NCBI GenBank assembly: GCA_001642005.1
Contig: LWCA01000266.1
Coordinates: 2,066-35,413 of the forward strand
Source of the DNA: Intoshia linei
Taxonomy: Eukaryota; Orthonectida; Rhopaluridae
Length of the DNA stretch: 33,348 nt
Direction of reading: 5' to 3'
The notes below the pieces were generated by a model. That model was not told the DNA's origin, made no database searches, and was given only the letters and a program-made list of their open reading frames with translations. Below, piece after piece: positions 23,847-33,157 of the stretch; the first letter of the stretch is position 1, and each line of letters opens with the position of its first letter. A program made the translations under genes and the position numbers.

Positions 23847-24059
23847 TCTTGTTTACTCCGATTTAAAGGTTTAGTATAGTATAGATGGTTTAGGAAAATG
23901 GGTGAGGGTCAAAAAAGATCATTTCAAATTTTAATGGGATGCTAATTGCAATTACGAAAATAAAAATCAATTTTCAATTTGGAAAAATCTGACAAATGAT
24001 TGAAAATATACAGTTGTTTCGATGGAATGTCCCATATTTTTTCTGGGATTTAAGCGTTT

Positions 24060-24415
24060 CATGACAATTTTTAGGATTTTACTGTATTTTATTATTAAAA
24101 TTACACACTCATTCTCACTAATAAATTAAAGATATCTGATTACAAAATTGTTTTTAAAATTCTGTACACAAATGTTAACAAAATACAATTAAGGTGGAAT
24201 AATTCATTTCAAATTATAAGGTAATGTGATATTACGGGTCCACGTGAAACGAGTTTGGGAACCACTCCTTTAAATGATTGATAATAGTGAATAGTAGTAT
24301 TTTTAAGTTAGATTTTCTGAATGAATTTATTTTTTTGGTAGAATAAAAATGTTCGCCCTCGGCAGAGCTAGGTACTGTTTGTAGATACTACACAACAGTC
24401 AACCTAGTACATCAT
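24060..24415 (+). repeat. Direct repeat, copy 1 (about 355 bp)
   Basis: This segment matches 25844-26173 in the same orientation. Shared blocks include CAAAATTGTTTTTAAA, ACGGGTCCACGTGAAAC, GATTGATAATAGTGAATAGT and GTTCGCCCTCGG, and both copies end in the hairpin described at 24368. GTTTGGGAACCACTCC inside it looks like a hAT right end, but similarity runs on past that point, so the repeat is larger than a single hAT. The two copies bracket the decayed Tigger transposase and part of the 25379 gene. Confidence 0.7.
24368..24407 (+). repeat. Hairpin-forming repeat end, copy 1
   Basis: CTAGGTACTGTTTGTA pairs imperfectly with TACACAACAGTCAACCTAG to form a stem with CTAG at both edges. Related hairpins end the copies at 26126-26165 and 30310-30349 (CTAGGTGCTGTTTGTA ... 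ACAGTGTCCCTAG). The third shares only this terminal part with the others. Stem-loop plus CTAG-T is reminiscent of a Helitron 3' end, but copy 3 is followed by A and no 5' TC end was found. Confidence 0.5.
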
Positions 24416-24430
24416 AAATGTATCAAAGTA

Positions 24431-25333
24431 CCGGCTAATTCCTCGTTAATGGAAAAAAATTTCTGATTAACGGACTGGGAATTTTTCTCAAGTACAAAAA
24501 TTCCGTTAAATTTTAATTTAAAATTACATCATAATTTTTAAAAACATCAGACTATTCGACGGAAACAGTTTTCATAAATCTCAATTTATTATTAATTCAA
24601 CTTATATATTGTTAACGGTATTATGTGGTTATAAAATATAATACATAAAATATTTGTGGATTATTAATAATTAAACCGTAAAATGAATACTTTGATTCTG
24701 ATTAATATTAATTACATCCTGTTAGTTAGACATCAATCAGACACCGATTATTCTTGTTTCATTATTATTAATTCAACATAAACAATTCATTTAATTTGAT
24801 TTTAAACCATACACTGAGAATAATAAAAATGATTTTCTTTACAAAAAAAAACCAAATTTTGGATGATATCAAAATACACCAACAAAAATTTGTCTGTGAA
24901 AAGTATGGTTTTGCATCGTCAACTGTTTCAGATAATAAAAAAAACGAAGAAAAGATTCTTAAACAATTTAATAAAAACACAATTATTGGAAATAAAAATA
25001 ACAGTAAACGCATTATTAGCTTAGATAATGTAAATGATATCTAATAATGTAATGTATCTGAAGGAAATGAATAGCGAAGATTGTGGTGGATTAAAAAAGT
25101 TCAAAGCCAGTGATGGATGGTTAAGATCATTCAAACGTAGGTATGATATATCCAAAGGTATGAAACTATCTAATGTGGAGACAATGTTTTTACCTGCCAA
25201 TACAACATCCATGTTACAACCATGTGATCAAAGTTTAATCTGGTCGTTTAAGTGTATTTATACACAATATATTAGTAGTGTATTATATTGTAGTGTGAAA
25301 CATGAACTTATTAATAGTAAGATTATAATATAG
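24431..25333 (+). pseudogene. Decayed Tigger/pogo transposase with central deletion
   Basis: Two open frames give the ends of a Tigger-type DDE transposase. The first (24796-25044) holds the N-terminal helix-turn-helix, with ILDDIKIHQQKFVCEKYGFA and SSTVSDNKKNEEKIL. The second (25034-25333), in another frame, holds the CENP-B-type second DNA-binding part (KASDGWLRSFKRRYDIS) followed directly by the end of the catalytic core (LPANTTSMLQPCDQSLIWSF). Between DISKG and LSNVE the core carrying the first two catalytic aspartates is missing; only the D in QPCDQ remains. A terminal-repeat-like CCGGCTAATTCCTCGTTAAT after a TA starts at 24431; no right terminus was found. It is clearly dead: frameshift plus large deletion. 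Confidence 0.85.
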
Positions 25334-25378
25334 CTATGGATATTTATGTAAGTATACAATGAATTAAATTGTTATTGA

Positions 25379-26545
25379 ATGGATTCAGAATTTTCTAAAA
25401 ATACAGTATCATGTACCAGTACATTAAAGGGAGAGATATATGATGATCGTTTAATATTAATAAAGTAATGATTATATTTTATAAGATAGCGAACAAAGTG
25501 GCCAAGATCCATTTACAACTTCTGATATAAGCTCAAACGATGATTTTGGAAATTTTACAGAATCGATACAACTCAACAATGTAATTAATAATGACAATAA
25601 TACATTTGTCGAAGATACAAAAATATTGATTGATTATGATTTTAAAGAGTATGAAAATTTGGAAAATATCTTAAATCTCAAAGATTTAGCAATGAAATCA
25701 AACAATTATCAGTATTTTTGAAATTTTCAAATATTAAAACTATTTTCATTGAAACTGTAATGCGGGAACTTTGATAATTTTTAAAGATTTATTTTTCATT
25801 TCTATTTAATGAAATGTAGTGTTGATCAAGTTCATTACGTGATTTACGATAATTTTTAGGATTGTACTGTTTTTACTTTATTTTTAAGATTATACACTCA
25901 CTCATTCTCTCTTATAAATCAAAAAAATGGTATCAAAATTGTTTTTAAATTTTTTACACAAGTGTTAAAAAATAGAAATTAAGTGAGAATAATTCTCAAA
26001 TTAAAAGTTAATATGAAATGACGGGTCCACGTGAAACAAGTTTAGGAATCACTCCTTTAAAAGATTGATAATAGTGAATAGTAGCATTTTTTTGGTAAAA
26101 TTAAAAACGTTCGCCCTCGGTAGATCTAATTGTTTTTTTTACAAAGTACATAACAGTCAATCTAGTCTAGTATAATTTTGGATTCATTTACATATTTTTA
26201 TTTAGAATAGTAATATCCGCTTGTTTGATGGGTTACGAACATACGAAAACATTTGAGAAGAAATTTCACGATACTAAGATAATGTGCGAACATTACAAAA
26301 ATTTGAAAATTGATTTGAATAAAGTGGTAAGGATATTATTATTAAAACAGGGAAAATTTAATGGTTAGAACAAATAAAAAATATGCTTACAATGCATTGC
26401 AATGTAAGCCTTTCAGGTATTTATTAACATAAATTGTTAGGAAGAGGAAAAACTAAAAAATGTTCCTTTATCTGCAAAAGACTTTAAATCTAAGCAAATA
26501 CTTATTCCTACAAAATCAAATAAAAGTAACTTACTTTATAATTAA
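25379..26545 (+). CDS. Small four-exon gene of unknown function (about 165 aa)
   Basis: I do not recognise the family. Exons 25486-25711, 26206-26326 and 26441-26545 join in phase: TAT CA|A ATA across a 494-nt intron, then GTG|GAA across 114 nt. Boundaries are GTATTT...ATTTAG and GTAAGG...TGTTAG. The proposed first exon, 25379-25418 (ATGG start, MDSEFSKNTVSCT), fits phase with a GTACAT donor, but a donor at 25413 fits equally, so the N-terminus is provisional. The N-terminal half is acidic and Asn-rich with NDDFGNFTES. The C-terminal half (MGYEHTKTFEKKFHDTK, MCEHYKNLKIDLNKVEEEK) looks helical and ends QILIPTKSNKSNLLYN. The large intron contains the second copy of the 24060 repeat. The gene is convergent with the CHERP homologue, with 236 bases between stop codons. 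Confidence 0.6.
25844..26173 (+). repeat. Direct repeat, copy 2, inside an intron
   Basis: This is homologous to 24060-24415 in the same orientation, with scattered substitutions and small gaps. It contains ATGACGGGTCCACGTGAAAC and ends in the CTAG hairpin at 26126-26165. It occupies most of the intron between the second and third exons of the 25379 gene, so it arrived as a mobile or duplicated segment without breaking the coding sequence. Confidence 0.7.
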
Positions 26546-26586
26546 AAACATTTAATTTTGAATGGAAGTATTGAAAACTGGTTCCA

Positions 26587-26592
26587 AATAAA
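26587..26592 (+). terminator. AATAAA polyadenylation signal of the 25379 gene
   Basis: AATAAA is 41 bases past the TAA stop of the last exon and precedes the end of the convergent CHERP gene. Confidence 0.5.
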
Positions 26593-26781
26593 AATTAAAT
26601 ATATAACGTACATTATATAATTAAATTTAGATTTACAATAAAGTAAAGAATATTTAATATTATGTTTGTATATAAACTTCAACATGAAAAAAAATAAAAA
26701 ATTTAATAAAATGTATTCAAAATAATTTACAAGTATACAATTTAGTTTAACATTTTTCAAAATGAATAAGTACAAAATATT

Positions 26782-29700
26782 CTAATTTCGGTATTTTTTT
26801 GATGAACGTCTATCATAATTTTTACTTTGATTTTGGCGAAATTCATCAAATGAATTGTTTGACGTTTTATGGCCAATACCCAATAAACTATTTTGTCTAA
26901 TTTCGGACTGCTGTACAATATCCACTTGGCCTTGTTCATTACACCCCAAGCCTTTCCCAGTCCATCCTAAAATAATTAATTTTAATGTTTAATTCATGCT
27001 AATTAGAGGCCATAGACAAATCTAACATTTTATGAGAATAAATAATTTGTTTATTATTATTATGTGAATAAAAAGTTTTTTTTACAAATTAAATTTATTT
27101 TATTTAATGAATAATATTAATATCAATTAAAAGCCACCTAATTACAAAAAAAAAATTAAGTTTTCATCATTCCTAAAATTTATTAGATTAATTTTAGTGA
27201 TCTGCCTAATAAATTGACACACTACGTACATAAAAATATATAAATTATTATTACAACGTGTTAAAACTAGGAGGGTTTCATATTTCAACAACTAATATTT
27301 TTAGGCAGTTAGACACTTGCATCATATTAGTATAATACAGGGTCGGTAACCTTTTGCGTCTAGTGGCCACTTTTTTATATTTAAAAATTCTACGGCTCCG
27401 TTTTTGAAAATGTACACATGATAAATTTTAATTTTAACTGAGAAGAAACGATTCACGTATATTCCACAAAATAATATCTAGGCCGGTCTGAAAATTCAGC
27501 ATTATAATGAGCCAATTATAGTAGAAAATGTTTAAAATGGTGTTTAAAGGTTGAAAATTTTAAAAATAAATAATTTAGATAATTACTCAAAGGGCCACCA
27601 AAATTATCCTGTGGGCCACTGGTTGCCGATCCCTGCTATAATAGATAACTAATTATATGAAATGTGTATTGCGCATTTTTTTCATCCGACCGGGTCTAAT
27701 ATTGGCTCTCTATAGTGTTGAATACAAAATTTCAACAATTTTATTAATCCGTGTCAACCAAAAAAATAAAAATACCCATATTCTCCATAATTTTTATTGC
27801 ACTTGATTCGCTCTTTGTAGTAGGTATTGTATTCACATCTGAGTTTCCATGTAGTGGTGGTGTAATTGAAGTTGATTGATCACTAGATGAAATTGAAGAT
27901 GATCCACTATCAGAGAGATAACTGTCTGAAGAATGTGATCTAAATATTAAATAAATAGATACAGAAAGTGACTTGTCTTGGTTAACAAATAAGAATTGAT
28001 TTATCCATAAATTAAAACCCCTGTCTTTGTTATAGTGTTATTACACTCTTTATATATATTTAATACAAAGTGGTACAGATTTAATTGCAAACAATACATT
28101 TTAAATTAGTGATTACATATTGTACCACTTTTATAAATATATTCGGTGAGAAACTTTATAAAAACTAGTAAAACAACATTTGTATATCTTAACATATTTG
28201 TAATACATGTATGTTAGTCAATGTTACCCTTTAAAAAATTGGCGACCTGACTGATTGAGACATTAAAATGATCATCAAAGATCTGTATCAAAAATAGATT
28301 TCTATTTAATCTAAGAATGAAAAAATTTACGATTTATTTTCAATTTCTAGGCTTTTAGCATCTTTTTTCTTTTTAAAAATAACTGCTAAACTATTTTTAT
28401 TCCAACCATCTCTAAAAACCATTAAATTCATAATTTTACAAAAACAAACAATGTTCGAGGATTATTAGGGTCGTCAGGTTGATAAAAGTCTTCAATAGCT
28501 TTTTTCAAAACATCGTCAGGTTGTTCTATATGCGGCATTATGAGATCTTCCGTATTCAATGGTTTATAATTATAACTTTCAGGCTAAAATATCAATATAA
28601 ACAACATTAGAAACAATAAAATACTGGAATATGGTCCACCATAAGCCCAGCAGGCGTATCATAATAAGGCATTTTTGAAACCTTTGTAACTTTTTTATTT
28701 TTTTGTTTAACATCTACACCATGATAATAGTTAACTAAATAATAAATACTGCATATATTAATCAATTTATCAAAATATACATTTAGTTTCGCAATTTGAT
28801 CGGGTTGCTACTTCCATCAGAGGTATAATCTAAAATGTTCACAAATTAAATATTGACATTGATAAAATATCAATTTGACGATAAAGATTATAAAAATTGC
28901 AAATTTACAGTAGTGTTAACAGATTTTAGTTCAGTTTGTTTCTCAGTCAAATTTTCAATTTGACTTTGTATATGAGTTTTGAATTGTTCATGTTGTCCTC
29001 TATACTCATTAAGACAATTTTCCAAGTGTTTAGTTAAATCATTAAGGTCTTCTCGGTGCTTTTCTTTTTCTTTATTTTCATAATCAGCAATTATATCCAC
29101 ATTATGCAGCGTCTAATTTGAATTAAAATGATACTTTTCCTATTGACTAAATATACCTCGATTATGGAAGCCGAAAATATGTTTTTATTTTTCCACAAGT
29201 CATGCAACTAGTATAATTTAAAAGTATTTCGAAAATATAACCTTGTTTAATTTTACATTTTCTGGATCAGATACGATGACTTGTTTAGTATACGAAAAAA
29301 ATAAATTGATGAATTTGGCAATGACCGCCAAGATATTTAAAAATTTTTTACGATGGCTAAATTCATTATAATCAATAAACATTAACATGTAATATAAAAA
29401 ATATAATGATATGTCACAGTGTCTCAAAAATAGGGTGTCTTGTAGGCTGTGAAAAACTTTTATATTACTTTAATTCGATGATGGATATTTTAAGTTTATA
29501 TAAACCTAACGTATTTAACAATCCTGGTCATTGTTACTAGCTAGTGACAACTTTTTATTTTATCAAATTTAAAAGATTACACATAATGAGAAATATCGTT
29601 GACTAAATACAATAAATGTAAACGGTTGGAAAAAGTTTGATCTTTTTTTTGAAGGCTAAAATTGAATTTATAAAAATAAAATGAATGTATACATTAGTAA

Positions 29701-29952
29701 AATGTATGAAAATACAATTTCATATTTTTCTACGTTATCACATTCAGCAATAATCCATTTTTTAGTGCTCTAAAAAAATAGAAATTATTATTAACAAATG
29801 AAAATATGAATGAATATTACTTGAACAATATCTTTGCTACAACGACTCATAAGTTTTGTCAAAATTTCATCAAATTTTAGTAAATCAAAATTAGAATTAG
29901 CGTTTACAAATTTTTCAATACGCATTTTATCAAAATTTTTTTTTATAATATC
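26782..29952 (-). CDS. CHERP: CHERP/Scaf6 homologue: CID and G-patch RNA-processing protein, 12 exons
   Basis: Minus-strand exons: 29952-29821, 29769-29693, 29655-29581, 29356-29242, 29207-29157, 29112-28909, 28829-28781, 28734-28625, 28583-28450, 28411-28331, 27939-27776, 26966-26782; all junctions keep frame (458 codons plus stop). In order: a CID domain (FDEILTKLMSRCSKD, RLHLLYLVNDISHYV, SDPENVKLNK, LHDLWKNKNIF); a charged coiled coil (KEKEKHREDLNDLTKHLENC); the CHERP-specific PYYDTPAGLM, YNYKPLNTEDL and DGWNKNSL blocks; a Ser-rich tract; and a G-patch (MGWTGKGLGCNEQGQ) with the FDEFRQNQSKN tail. CHERP is a nuclear protein linked to U2 snRNP and splicing. Compared with the human protein (about 900 residues), the SURP domain and proline-rich middle are missing and the Ser-rich tract lacks the usual arginines. 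An acceptor before the first exon means a 5' exon is unresolved; the first in-frame ATG is its tenth codon. Several introns are only 34-51 nt. Confidence 0.9.
27338..27635. mobile_element. Non-autonomous hAT element (298 bp) in the last CHERP intron
   Basis: The left terminus CAGGGTCGGTAACCTTTTGC and the right terminus read inward, CAGGGATCGGCAACCAGTGG, are imperfect inverted repeats. The flanks gtataata (27330-27337) and ctataata (27636-27643) match at 7 of 8. The GTGGCCAC / GGGCCACC subterminal blocks are also inverted. It sits in the 809-nt intron between the last two CHERP exons and helps explain why that intron is far longer than its neighbours. Confidence 0.88.
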
Positions 29953-30531
29953 CTAAATAAAATAATTATATAATATATCATCATTGACCATATAAAGGTT
30001 TCCAACGGATAATGGATTTAATTTAATTATAATTTACTGAATAAAATTCATAATAAGTCAAAATGTCACAATGTGACGTTATAAAAATTTACATTTTGAA
30101 AGTTTTATTGCTCTTTACAATTTTTTCATTGATTAAAAACGTCCAAAAATGGACGTCTGCGAGTTTTTACGTTATTTTTATTAGCGCGAGCACTAAAGAA
30201 TTAAGATAAACTTATCTGAGTTCTTCTCTGCCAATCGTTACAAGTTTCGTTACCTTATCTGCTCCATTGTTGTTCTACTTGAAAATTCTGTTGTTAACTG
30301 ACAGCAGAGCTAGGTGCTGTTTGTACGTAATACATAACAGTGTCCCTAGAATTATATATTTTTGAATGTCATTCAACTTATGTTATGAGAAATATTCACT
30401 TAGTTAAAACCCAAAATCTAAAATCCAATTTTACCAACAAGATATGAAGATTGAATTATACCTTTAATTTAGATACTTGAACATGAAATATCTCATAAAA
30501 AACAATATACATGTCTTTCTTCTATCTATAA
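29953..30531. other. Probable 5' region of the CHERP homologue
   Basis: No SURP-like coding sequence is visible on the minus strand here. A possible first coding segment is ATG GAG CAG ATA AG at about 30265, spliced by GTAACG...CTTTAG and then AATAAC|GTAAAA to the exon at 29952; phases fit, but the protein produced (MEQISARANKNN) has no homology support. The perfect palindrome CGTCCAAAAATGGACG lies at about 30140. The third hairpin repeat (30310-30349) is also here. Confidence 0.35.
30310..30349 (+). repeat. Hairpin-forming repeat end, copy 3
   Basis: GCAGAGCTAGGTGCTGTTTG at 30304 matches copy 1 (GCAGAGCTAGGTACTGTTTG), and the right arm ACATAACAGTGTCCCTAG completes the stem. Unlike copies 1 and 2, the sequence to its left is unrelated to the 355-bp repeat, so the hairpin is the only shared part. 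Confidence 0.55.
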
Positions 30532-31061
30532 CAGTGGTTTTCAACCGGGGTCGCAAAATTTGTCAAAGGGGTTCGTGAGAATTTTATGAATATATTTTTT
30601 TTATTTTAATATATAATATTGACAGTAATAATATTAAGGAAATATTTTTACATTCTGTATTACAATTTTAAATGTTCTTCTTCACTCAATATATAAACTA
30701 CATGTATTCCCGATAAAATAAAGGATGAAGTAAAAGATTTAATAAATGATTCCACTGCACTTAATATTTTCTATGAAAACCACTAAGTATTTTTTGGTGT
30801 GATATGATTGATTTATATCCAAATGAATTTACGATCGCTTTGAGATTGCTACTATCTTTACAGTCAACTTATCTGTGTGAAGCAGGATTTTATACGCTTG
30901 TTCATATAAAAACAAAGCCAATAAACAGATTGAATGTTAAGGATGATATGAGGCTCGCCTTATCGCATACACTGCCCAGAATATCAATAATTGTATCTAA
31001 AATGAAACCTCAAATTTCACATAAAGAAAATGAATTTAGTTATTATAATACATTGTACTGA
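30532..31061 (+). pseudogene. hAT transposase C-terminal fragment (FAM200/ZBED5-like), frameshifted
   Basis: A hAT left terminus, CAGTGGTTTTCAACCGGGGT, starts at 30532 after atctataa. The coding remnant begins near 30705 (KDEVKDLINDSTALNIFYEN) and, after a shift of frame near 30779, continues PLSIFWCDMIDLYPNEF and LCEAGFYTLVHIKTKPINRL to 31061. This is the C-terminal dimerisation region of hAT transposases of the type domesticated as FAM200 and ZBED5 in vertebrates. The N-terminal zinc finger and catalytic core are absent, so the copy is internally deleted as well as frameshifted. No right terminus was recognised. The 85-codon open frame at 30804 is this fragment, not a host gene. Confidence 0.8.
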
Positions 31062-31291
31062 GTAGTGCTTAGTAAATACAGTATAAAATATAAATAAAAC
31101 TGAATATAATTTTTAAATATTTTCATTTATGTGAACTGATATTTGAACATGATGATGAAGATTCCGACAATGATCAAAATTGAAATTTTTAGCATTGCGA
31201 GTCAAGATTAAGAGTCAAACAATACAGATGATACATCATCTAGTGGTGATAGTAGTGGGTCTGATTTTAATTATAAACTACCAGTAAGTAT

Positions 31292-31940
31292 TAGGGAATG
31301 ATATTCGATTAATCGTTTACAATATTCGGAGAAATATAATCGGAATATATTTCGAATAATCGGATTTTCAAAAATTTATATATAAATAAACTAAATTCCT
31401 TTTTTGACCGTGAAGTCATCACTTATTCGCATTGAAATTTTTTATGTGTGTTAACAGGATATAACTGTATCACCTGTACATTTTTTAAATTCTAGGGCTG
31501 TGTTCATTAAAAAATAAAGAGTAATTTGTGGTTTTAGCCCTGAAGATATTTTTTTAAATTTAAATTTATAATAATGTTCATATTTTTAAAATCCGTATCA
31601 GCGTATATATTTTTTTAAATTCTCACTCGTTTGATTTTCAAAAAGAAAGACAAGGGTTTTTGAACCGTAAGATGTGAGTTTGGGAGGTTAAAATTTATCT
31701 TATTATATGTCCCGGAAAAAACTGTAATTGAAATGTGGCCTTTATAAAATTCTAAGACTGGTAGTTATTTCAATAAAGTGGAACACACAAACAAAAATTG
31801 CGTAGCATATTATATAACTATAGAGTATTGGTTTTTATGTCAAAAATTTTAAATACCGATTAATCGGATAATCGTTGTTCAAATAACCGGAATTATTCGA
31901 TAACCGGTTTTTCAAATTTTCAAATAATCAGGAATCCATA
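31292..31940. mobile_element. Non-autonomous hAT-type element (649 bp)
   Basis: The left end is TAGGGAATGATATTCGATTA and the right end read inward is TATGGATTCCTGATTATTTG. Subterminal sequences are rich in ATTCGA / TCGGATAATCG / CCGGTTATCG motifs in inverted order. The flanks gtaagtat (31284-31291) and gtaggtat (31941-31948) match at 7 of 8. The central part resembles 11640-12005. It has no coding frame. Confidence 0.75.
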
Positions 31941-31968
31941 GTAGGTATGTCAAATTATAATTTAAGCA

Positions 31969-32442
31969 ATGCTTACGACAACGAGGCAAATACACTTATT
32001 AAAGAGTTCGACACTGAATAGAGTTTTCGATTTATCAAATTGTGATGGTACTTTAAACGAATACATATTACTGCTTATGAAAAACTATGCAATAGTCAAT
32101 TTGGAAATTCAAAACTACATAAAGGACGTTTACAAAGATCCTATGCAATTTAATAGTATCGTTAATAGTAAATTAATACCTATATATATTAATAATTAAT
32201 TAATTAATATCATGAAAGAAATCTCAAATCCAGTTTTGATGAATACATGTAAAATAGCTCTAGAGTTTCGTTTATTCAAATATTTAAGAGATCCTTTATA
32301 TATTTGTGCAACATTTTTGGATCCAAGATATAAAACTGATGCTTTGAATAAATCAGGAATTGAATACGATTTATGTGTTGAAGCAATTCAAAAAATGATT
32401 TCTCAAAATCAAATCACCTCTACAACCACTACAATACAATAG
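31969..32442 (+). pseudogene. hAT transposase core fragment broken by one in-frame stop
   Basis: Two open frames (31969-32199 and 32212-32442) are in the same reading frame and separated only by TAA at 32197; the next four codons are open. The stop lies in a TAATTAATTAAT run, a likely site of small slippage or substitution. The second half contains YICATFLDPRYKTDAL, the conserved LDPRYK region of the hAT catalytic fold. It ends in QITSTTTTIQ without the C-terminal dimerisation block; weak remains (SINVLSSYLAEFVW) appear near 32676. This is a different hAT family from the 30532 fragment. It may originally have been continuous with sequence left of the 31292 element. Confidence 0.75.
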
Positions 32443-33157
32443 TACACTAACAAAACAGTACAATAGAATAATTTGATTCGGGTACACTCATTTAAAGGTA
32501 AATAATCAAATGCATAATACGGTGAATTATTTAAAGGTGAACCATAATAAAAAATTACGTGGACCCGTAACGTTGGCGCACACTAACAAAACAGAATGAT
32601 TGTGGTTTCTAGCCAAGAGAAGTATTGTAATTTGTATAATTGTTATATACTTTTTAGGAAACAAAAACGAATGTGGAACTTCAATAAATGTATTGAGTTC
32701 ATATTTAGCTGAATTCGTATGGAGAAGGCGGTTTAGAATTAGATACATTTATATAACTAAATAATAGATTCCACCAAGATACATCATTTAAATATATCAT
32801 TGAACATATTTGTAAATTACACTATTGGAAAAAAGTATTGCACAATTTGCACATTGTTAAATAAAAATTGACTAAAAGTGCAAAATCTCGAAATTTAAAT
32901 TATATAATAACAATAATAATATATATTTACAAAAAATGTATGTAACATCACAACCAATGTTACCCATTTGTATATTAAAATAAACCATTATTTATTCATT
33001 CTAATTCTATTATTTAGCAACACGAATAAACAATTTATTATCAATCGCTGCAGAATATAAATCTTATTGTAATTTTCTGCATTAAAACATTAATCTACGA
33101 TTCTTGTGCCGTACAAATTACTACAAAATTACAATAATTACAAAGATTTTTAACAGC
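32443..33157. other. Gene-free stretch, possibly ending in a retrotransposon LTR
   Basis: After the hAT remnant there is no supported gene. TGTAACATCACAACCAATGT at about 32940, an AATAAA near 32981 and TTACTACA near 33125 could be parts of a short LTR preceding the gag-like frame at 33158. No second LTR copy or primer-binding site can be checked inside this window. ACGTGGACCCGTAACG near 32556 is the reverse of the ACGGGTCCACGT block in the 24060 repeat. Confidence 0.3.

Noticed and set aside
24768-25212. Minus-strand frames of 81 and 63 codons opposite the Tigger remnant
   Set aside because: The plus strand encodes recognisable transposase domains at the same place, so these are antisense shadows.
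26757-26939. 60-codon minus-strand frame starting MNKAKWILY
   Set aside because: It is a shadow of the last CHERP exon; the neighbouring frame gives the G-patch and the conserved tail and joins the upstream exon in phase.
29218-29427. 69-codon minus-strand frame starting MRHCDISLY as a separate gene
   Set aside because: Its middle is the CID exon 29242-29356; the ends are intron sequence on both sides.
30804-31061. 85-codon frame as a host gene
   Set aside because: It is the C-terminal part of a hAT transposase lying behind a hAT terminus, with a frameshift at its 5' side.
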